A stretch of DNA of 64,000 nt, taken from Archegozetes longisetosus. Its lineage: Eukaryota > Arthropoda > Arachnida > Sarcoptiformes > Trhypochthoniidae. Where the stretch lies: contig JAEMBT020000003.1 in assembly GCA_018873245.2 (NCBI GenBank), forward strand, positions 1,789,843 through 1,853,842, in the 5' to 3' direction. Each line of letters begins with the position of its first letter. The stretch's first letter is position 1. The position numbers and the translations under genes are program-made. Under the pieces are notes generated by a model, which saw only the letters and a program-made list of their open reading frames with translations, was not told the DNA's origin and ran no database searches. Positions 58,060 to 64,000 of the stretch are shown piece by piece.

Positions 58060-58420
58060 TAATACTTTTGTAACTTAATCGTGATGAAGTCAAATTGTTT
58101 ATTCATTGACTAAAACTTTTGTCCCAAAATCAACCTTTATTAATCAATTGTAATCTTACACAAAAAGTTGTGTTTAGAAATGGCAAATAAGTTTGATAAT
58201 TTCAAACAATTCAGTCTTAACTCTATCACGAGATTTAGTTAATAAATGAGTTTTCAAAATAATAATTCTTTTGTTGTAAATACCATTTTAGTGAGTTACG
58301 TGTGTTCTTAACTCAAAATCAATGATTAAGTTATAAGATTTTGTTTCTTATGTTTTAAAATTTATTCACAAGTCACTCCTAATCGATGAGTAATATTATA
58401 GAAGAACGCCTTTTTAGATT
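58060..58420. repeat. Diverged direct repeat, unit 1
   Basis: Shares with 58920-59355 a series of ordered blocks: CAAAATAAACCTT-like, GATTTAGTTAATAAATGAG (58231-58249 and 59149-59167), TCAAAATCAATGA and CATGAGTAATA-like. The units are about 860 bases apart. Function unknown. Confidence 0.6.
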
Positions 58421-58819
58421 TGGACAAAAGAAGAATGCCCATTTTGGCCCCCTGAGGTGCAAGGCGAGACCTATATCATTTGAAAGGTCTCTTCGAGTAC
58501 TATGAGAATATATAAAGAATGGATCAATTGAGACATCCCTGTGACCAGTATGGCCAAAAATTACGTTAATTGGACGTAGTGGTCTTACCTTCTCGACCTA
58601 TATATCATTGGACTCAGCTCACCGAGCCGAAAATATTGGTACCATGTTTGACCCTGTAAAGTGACCTTTGACCCTACCATGTGACCTATTACTTTAAATA
58701 CCACCTCAAAGTCATCATATGGGATATCATTGGAATCATCTTGTACAAGAATCGTCTGTGGCAGTGTCTGTTCCATGATGATATAAACTTTGGTTTGACA
58801 CTTTCGAGTAAACATACTA

Positions 58820-58820
58820 T

Positions 58821-58864
<44 letters not shown>
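58820..58864. repeat. (CA)n(TA)n microsatellite
   Basis: Ten AC units followed directly by about thirteen AT units. The open frames that run through it are artefacts. Confidence 0.95.
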
Positions 58865-58865
<1 letters not shown>

Positions 58866-58919
58866 GTCCGTTTTTTTTAAAATTAAATTCAGATTTTACA
58901 GTTAAACTTTTTTGCTTTT

Positions 58920-59355
58920 GAAAATGTGAGTCAAAAGTGAAATCGCTCACTCATTGACCAAAATTTGAATGTTTCAAAATAAACCTTAATAATGAACTAT
59001 AATCTTACAAAGCTTATTTCAGAACTGTAAGCCTACAAAGTAGTTTATATATGTAAAAATAAATTTGATTCAATTCTAAAAATAGTTGCATTGGTCGGCT
59101 CAGTTTTACCAAAATTTTTCAAAAAATTCAGCTCTAACTTTATCACAAGATTTAGTTAATAAATGAGTTTTCATAAAAAAAATTCTTTCTTCTGTTGTGA
59201 ACATTATTTTTGTGACTAAAGGTGTTTTTAATTCAAAATCAATGACTAAGTGATCAAATTCTGTTTTATATGTTTTAAACTTACTAGTAAGTTCATTAGT
59301 AAGTTCCGATTCATGAGTAATAATAAAGAAAAATTGTTATAAGGATTTGAGTTTA
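58920..59355. repeat. Diverged direct repeat, unit 2
   Basis: Second copy of 58060-58420, lying inside the inverted-repeat element. Confidence 0.55.
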
Positions 59356-59772
59356 GTTTTTAAAAAACGGACAGTGTATATATATATATTCTTGATCAGA
59401 ATGATAAGAAGAGTTCATTGATATATATTTCATGCATGAAAAGCGATTTTGAAAAAGTCGATTTTTCGAAAAAAAAACTAAGTCCCGCCATCCCCTGTAA
59501 CTCGGTTACGGTTGACTTTTTTTGTTTCGATTCTTTCACCATTCGACTCAGCACATCTGATTTAGTAGGATTACACTATCCACACACTGAAATTGCGCAA
59601 TTTCCAGTTTATACAGTTTTCGCCCCTTAGCGGCTCGGTGGGTGCTCCGATTGCAAAGTGCCTAGAGACAAAGTGTGAGTACTTGAAGAGATCTATCGAA
59701 TGGTAAAGGTTTCACCTTGCACTCTAGGGGGCCAACTTACATAGGATTTAGGCATTCTCCTTTAAAAATTGG

Positions 59773-60230
59773 ACTATATATTGGTAATGTATGAACTCTT
59801 TATACATATGAGGACATTAATGCAAAAGGGAAATTCTTCTATATTAGTGTTTCAATAAAAAAGGCCCAAATTATATTTTTTAAAAAGTATACTTGTATTA
59901 ATGTTTTCTATTAATCACAAGCACCTATAGACGATTATGCTTTTTAACTATTAACCAATATTCACATGACCTATACTTTTGTATGTAAAAATAGTTTAAA
60001 ATATACTAAAGTTGAATAACACTGAGTAATTTTTATATGAATCAAAATCGTAATGACCAAACGCTTTCAACTTATGAAGTAAATAAAATCGTTTAAAGCC
60101 TTTTATTTCAGCCTTTTATTGAAGAGAATTTCTCATTTTCATTAAAGTTCTCATATAAATCATAACTTATAAATTTTAACGACAGTTTCGTATTTTAATT
60201 TAAGAATCACAATCGATTTGATAAGTAGTT
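59773..60230. other. Intergenic region, no gene seen
   Basis: AT-rich. Nothing supported. Confidence 0.4.
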
Positions 60231-60784
60231 TAGTGATGTGCGATAGTAGTCGGACATTCGATACTATCGGATAATTTGAGGCTAGCGATAGTAAACTACT
60301 GACTGAATCACTGACCCGATAGTATCGAAATAGTTTTCCGACCTATCGATAGTCTGATTAAAAATATATAACACAACCATATGTTCAAACTATCCGATTT
60401 AATTCAAAGTTATTTACCCTGATCTTTGTAAGCTAGTGCAAAAATATTTTTCTCTTATGGGTACGTCTGTTCCTTTAGAAGGAATCTTTTCTAAGGCTGG
60501 TATACTATAACATCTTAGCGTAATAAATTGGACTCCAAACGTGTTGAAAAACATTAATTATTAATCTTTCGTTTAGCGACTGAAACTTGTAAACAAAATC
60601 GCCGCTGTACTACTATTATATTTCCAATAAAATTTCAAATTTTGTAATTAGTAAATTACACATGCTATCGGATTATCTGTACTATCGAATGATTTTTCAA
60701 AGATTATCGATAGGATCTACCGAATGAAAAGCTGAACATTCGGTGGTACATTCGAATGAATTTTTTTACTATCGCGCATCACTA
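60231..60784 (+). mobile_element. hAT element, deletion derivative with perfect target duplication
   Basis: AAGTAGTT at 60223-60230 is repeated exactly at 60785-60792. The ends TAGTGATGTGCGATAGTA and, inverted, TAGTGATGCGCGATAGTA differ at one base of 18. Subterminal ATCGATAG/CGATACTATC repeats fill both sides. A short frame near 60442-60508 reads KYFSLMGTSVPLEGIFSKAG, the C-terminal dimerisation block of hAT transposases, so this is an internally deleted copy of a full element. Confidence 0.9.
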
Positions 60785-60939
60785 AAGTAGTTCACAAAAG
60801 TTATACCTCAAACAAAAATTGCTCATCCGTTAACTAAGAACTCCGATCAATATTACCCTAAACTATTATATTGTTATGAAGATAGCAAATGAATAAGAAT
60901 TTTATATTGAAATTGTATACCCAATTGTACTATTGTTTG

Positions 60940-60958
60940 TTAGGTTAGGTTAGGTTAG
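60940..60958. repeat. Interstitial telomere-type repeat (TTAGG)
   Basis: Three and a half TTAGG units, followed at once by a (TTAGTAGTG)n-like microsatellite to about 61024. The valine/leucine-rich open frame through it is a by-product of the repeat. Confidence 0.65.
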
Positions 60959-61024
60959 TAATGTTAGTAGTATTAGTGATATTAGTAGTGATAGCAATGT
61001 TAGTAGTGTTAGTAGTGTTAGTGA

Positions 61025-61870
61025 AAGTCAAAGCCGAGCAGTGCTCTTGTCCCTACTCCATTTTCGCACATACATTATCGAGGAAGTTTGCAGAATTGGG
61101 ATCTCGGATATGTGACGGCCTTGTCCGATGTACCAAAGAACAGTCGCTATGTGCGCACAACATTCGACGACTACGCTTAGACAGACTCATAGTTATACTC
61201 AATATGATTATTGAGTATACCTTAAAATATTGTTACTCTAAGATTACTATATATAAACATATAGAAATGTAATATTGTAAGGTAAGTTCAATATTCATAT
61301 TGAGTATCACATACAAAACTTTAACTCCCTCTAGGCAAAAGCTACTAGATGGATTTTATTGAGCCTAGCAGACAATTTTTCCCTTATACCGTCTACTTTT
61401 AAAATATGCGATCAAATTTCGGGTGAAAGTTATCCCAGGAACCCACGGGGAGCGCGCAAACTTCTTTACTCTGAATAATACGCAATTTGGAGAAGTTAAA
61501 AGTCTTCAGTTTATTGCATGCAATCAAATGTTTCTATCTCTTTTTATGTAATATAAAATTGTTTAAAAACAGGTTCATTATCAATAGAGTTTATTTTATC
61601 ACGAAAATCATTTTTATTATTTAATCAAAAAATTGTAAATAACTTTTTCTTAAGTAATTTTACATAAACATTCCCTGGTATTGTCAAACAAGTTCATATC
61701 TTTCGTATTATAATCTGTTGATTGACCAAAAAGAAGTGATCCATTACCTTAACGCTAACCATTGATTTGTTAGTTTGATCTTTGATTATTTCATATACAG
61801 ACCTGTCCACCTTAATTGGTTAGGTCTTCTCTCTTTATCTGATGTTTAAACCATAGAAACGAAAGACTCG
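61025..61870. other. Intergenic region, no gene seen
   Basis: A slightly GC-richer part at 61025-61200 and AT-rich sequence after it. No family recognised. Confidence 0.35.
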
Positions 61871-61949
61871 GGACAAATTGATCGCTTCCTTTACCTACCT
61901 TCAATTCGCCCTCATCCAAGGCAACACTATAATTACTAACAAAAAACAA

Positions 61950-62040
61950 TAGACCCGAGTTCGACCCTTTAAATTGACACTCGAGTGATAAGACACTGCT
62001 TTCATAACTCAAGGCTTTTGTCCCCAAGCAACTGAATTAC
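61950..62040 (-). repeat. Possible tRNA-derived sequence
   Basis: On the minus strand GGGTCGAACTCGGG (61951-61964) resembles a B box, and TTGCTTGGGGA about 60-75 bases upstream weakly resembles an A box. The spacing fits a tRNA-like head, but no full cloverleaf is seen. Confidence 0.25.
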
Positions 62041-63140
62041 CATAAGATTCAATTAGAATCCGTGCCATACGTCTATACAGATTGAATATTTTTATTAATA
62101 TAGTACTCTAGATCATAACAAATTGCAGGTATCCAATATGTCAGTACTGACTCCTCCTTGTTATAAGATTATAAGATGTAGTTCAAATTTCATTGACTAT
62201 TCAGTATCTTAGAGAAATCGTTTGTGCCCGAAGACTTGTACTGCATAGAAGACGTAATGATTTGAACAAGTTGTTTTTAATTGAGCCGAACTTAACAAGT
62301 CGACCAAATACTCAGATCGAGCCAAAGAGATAATAAAATGACATGAGCGACTTAGTGTCACCAGCAATTTTGGTAACAAGAGAGCCATAGGTTCCCATAC
62401 CTACAGTTTAAGCTTCACAGAATGTTAATAGTCTTTACCCATTTCGGAACTATTAGATTTGATCTTATTTGTCTTATGGTCCCTTATGATTCTATAAAGG
62501 TATTAGAGTTAAAAATTGACCCATCGTTTACATAATAAATGTAAGAAGTAAGTTTGTGAGCTCTACAAATAGACACTTCGGCTTATAGCTGCTTCAGTTT
62601 TTATAAATTATTTCCTGCTATAATACTGTATTAGTCAAGTTTAAGCACTCACTTACCTTACACTTAAAAATAACACAGTTTAAACAATTTAAGATCTAAA
62701 CAAAATTTAACTTAAATTTGATTTGATTCTCACCAATACATGCGTTTTACAGATTTTACGCCAAAATTTCATAGTGTTAGGGCTTTTAAGCGCTTTTATT
62801 TAGATTACTCAATTTCTTAATAAACTAGTGATTGATTTTTAATATAATTAAAGGATGAATATTTGTTAATTAAATTCCTATTCGATTAGGATCACATCAT
62901 AATAAGACTCAAAATGATGTGAAGTCTTTCTCGATTTTGAACTTTTGTAAAAGTGAACCAGAGTTGCAAAGTTTTTATTAATGTATTAATGTTTTGTCAT
63001 GAATAAATCTGAACTAAAGTTACTAAAATTTTCAGTAATCAAATGAGATAACAAATATTCCAATAAAAAATTTTATTTACGAAAACACTAAAAAATTACA
63101 AATTTTTCTCCAATTTTTTATTTAATATTAGTCATCAGCC
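62041..63140. other. Intergenic region, no gene seen
   Basis: AT-rich, nothing supported. Confidence 0.4.
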
Positions 63141-63149
63141 AATGTAACC

Positions 63150-63736
63150 TAAGGCATTTTTAAAGTTGTAACTCATAAATGTTGATCATCTGAGACTAAC
63201 GACTGCGTCGTGAATTGTAGCGAATATATGTCTACTCTTAATAGTTTCAAAAAACTTAGTTCTTTCAAAAAGTTCGATCACATGTATCGGACATGAGGCC
63301 AAACAAACAAAAACTTTCTGTTCTTCAAGTGTTTTAATCATATCTATAATGGTCTCGACACCAGAATTGTCCATAAATGGCACACACGACAAGTCTATTA
63401 TCACGGCTTCAGGTTTTAATTGAGGCTTATTTTCATCACTATAATTAATTATTAAAATAAAACTTTGAGTAAATTTCTTAATTATAATAATTGTAAGCAA
63501 TTACCTGTCAATCGGATTAACTAAATTGAAAACTTGAGTCTTGAAGTTATCAATACTTAAGTAAAATATTGGAGAAGAGAAGCGAAATATTTTTATGTCA
63601 TTAATATCTTCAGCATTTTTGTATTTCTTCAAATCAACATAAATCTCAGTCATAGGCAAAGAACCCAAAAGTGAAGAAGTAGGTCTTTAATTTAGAGAAT
63701 ATTTTTAATTATAACGAAAGTGTTTGGTAATAAGGT
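63150..63736 (-). pseudogene. Partial SLC26 duplicate (STAS-domain exons 6-7 only)
   Basis: Minus-strand copies of SLC26 exon 7 (63186-63444, ending AATIHDAVVSLR-like FATIHDAVVSLR) and exon 6 (63505-63684), with the intron between them, are nearly identical to 38374-38872. The exon 7 part is all but unchanged; exon 6 differs in one cluster (YKNAEDINDIKIF against YSNAKQIHGIQIF). Similarity reaches about 50 bases into the intron before exon 6 and 30 bases past the stop, then ends on both sides. No membrane-domain exons lie upstream, so it cannot make a transporter. It could be a segmental duplicate or, less likely, a donor of alternative exons. Confidence 0.8.
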
Positions 63737-63884
63737 ACTGGAACAGAACGGCGGACTAGGTTTAATCAACTTTTTAAAGTATTTAGGCTTTATGAATATA
63801 TTATAGTAGTATATCATTTTAAAGTTTATTTCCCTGTCTTCCCCTTTCTATCAACCAAATCGATAATTAATTAATAGTATCAAA

Positions 63885-64000
63885 ATGTCGGTTGATAAAC
63901 AAACAGCTCTGCGAAAACGCATTGGCATTTTCTTTCAAAATAATATAAGAGAAGGTAAACTTTTACTTTCAATAATTTTTTAAGAGAAAATGTCGGCCGA
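63885..64000 (+). pseudogene. Tc1/mariner-type transposase N-terminus (cut by window end)
   Basis: ATG 63885 opens MSVDKQTALRKRIGIFFQN, continuing NIREGK, then the frame shifts by one base and continues TFTFNNFLRENVGR to the window end. The joint pattern is like the helix-turn-helix start of mariner/IS630 transposases (RKxIxxFFxxN..GKTxTxNxFL). Alternatively the GTAAAC after GAAG could be a splice donor of an unrelated gene. The family call is inference from a short piece. Confidence 0.4.

Larger units (their letters stand above)
58421..59772. mobile_element. Inverted-repeat element (GGCCCCCT...AGGGGGCC type)
   Basis: The left end AAGAATGCCCATTTTGGCCC, continuing CCTGAGGTGCAAGG and GGTCTCTTCGAGTACT (58430-58500), is matched inverted by AGTACTTGAAGAGATCT, CCTTGCACTCTAGGGGGCC and GGCATTCTC (59669-59758). 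The terminal repeat is about 75 bases. Inside are a (CA)n(TA)n microsatellite and direct-repeat unit 2. No transposase frame. A 50-base internal motif is shared with the foldback element at 42 kb. Confidence 0.6.

Noticed and set aside
58585-58950. 121-codon minus-strand frame with an (IY)n and (CV)n run
   Set aside because: The run is the (CA)n(TA)n microsatellite in translation.
60961-61272. 103-codon frame with a hydrophobic valine/leucine start that mimics a signal peptide
   Set aside because: The start is a translation of the TTAGTAGTG microsatellite.
61812-62027. 71-codon minus-strand frame
   Set aside because: No recognisable domain; it overlaps a possible tRNA-like sequence instead.
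1-64000. CRISPR array, bacterial operons, rRNA genes, canonical tRNA genes
   Set aside because: None found: no regularly spaced repeats, no rRNA-like GC-rich blocks, no complete cloverleaf; the window is eukaryotic.
1-64000. Retrovirus-like, LTR or capsid-bearing elements
   Set aside because: No LTR pair, protease-integrase or capsid-like frame was recognised; the reverse transcriptase remains belong to LINEs.

Overview
The window is nuclear DNA from an arthropod. It is AT-rich, has introns of about 50-500 bases, carries TTAGG-type telomere repeats (8212-8236, 60940-60958), and is thick with hAT, Tc1/mariner, pogo-like and piggyBac remnants. The gene set (TIL-domain inhibitor, GTSF1/Asterix-like and EXD1-like piRNA factors, lysosomal-type beta-mannosidases, an SLC26 anion transporter) would fit a mite or related small arthropod, but the species cannot be fixed from the sequence alone. 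No virus-derived or LTR element was recognised.

Layout. 0.4-1.7 kb (-): a secreted protein with four trypsin-inhibitor-like (TIL) cysteine domains. 3.1-3.8 kb: piggyBac remnant. 4.5-7.7 kb (+): two consecutive genes that belong to the piRNA pathway in other animals, a two-CHHC-finger GTSF1/Asterix homologue and an EXD1 homologue with an Lsm-like N-terminus and a degenerate exonuclease fold. 10.1-25.4 kb (-): four tandem beta-mannosidase (GH2) genes, each of nine exons. The two upstream copies by map (21.9-25.4 and 17.9-21.3 kb) look intact; the 10.1-13.5 kb copy has one and the 13.8-17.5 kb copy two single-base homopolymer frameshifts. The copies pair as 1/3 and 2/4, which suggests duplication of a two-gene block followed by gene conversion. 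25.4-35.8 kb: a gene desert holding small hAT elements. 35.8-38.9 kb (+): a complete seven-exon SLC26 transporter. 39.7-44.2 kb: a nest of transposons (large hAT containing a Tc1-like element and a foldback element that itself carries another hAT). 44.7-45.5 kb: an unclassified inverted-repeat element. 46-57.6 kb: a lineage-specific family of small secreted eight-cysteine proteins (three intact genes, one pseudogene) spread as tandem and inverted duplications, with a LINE fragment between copies. 58-64 kb: repeats, another hAT element with a perfect target duplication, a stray duplicate of the SLC26 STAS exons, and at the edge the start of a Tc1/mariner transposase.

How the genes relate: apart from the tandem families there is no sign of a functional cluster, except that the GTSF1-like and EXD1-like genes lie head-to-tail 558 bases apart and both act with PIWI proteins elsewhere. 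All exon joins were made by hand from splice signals and reading phase; they need transcript support.
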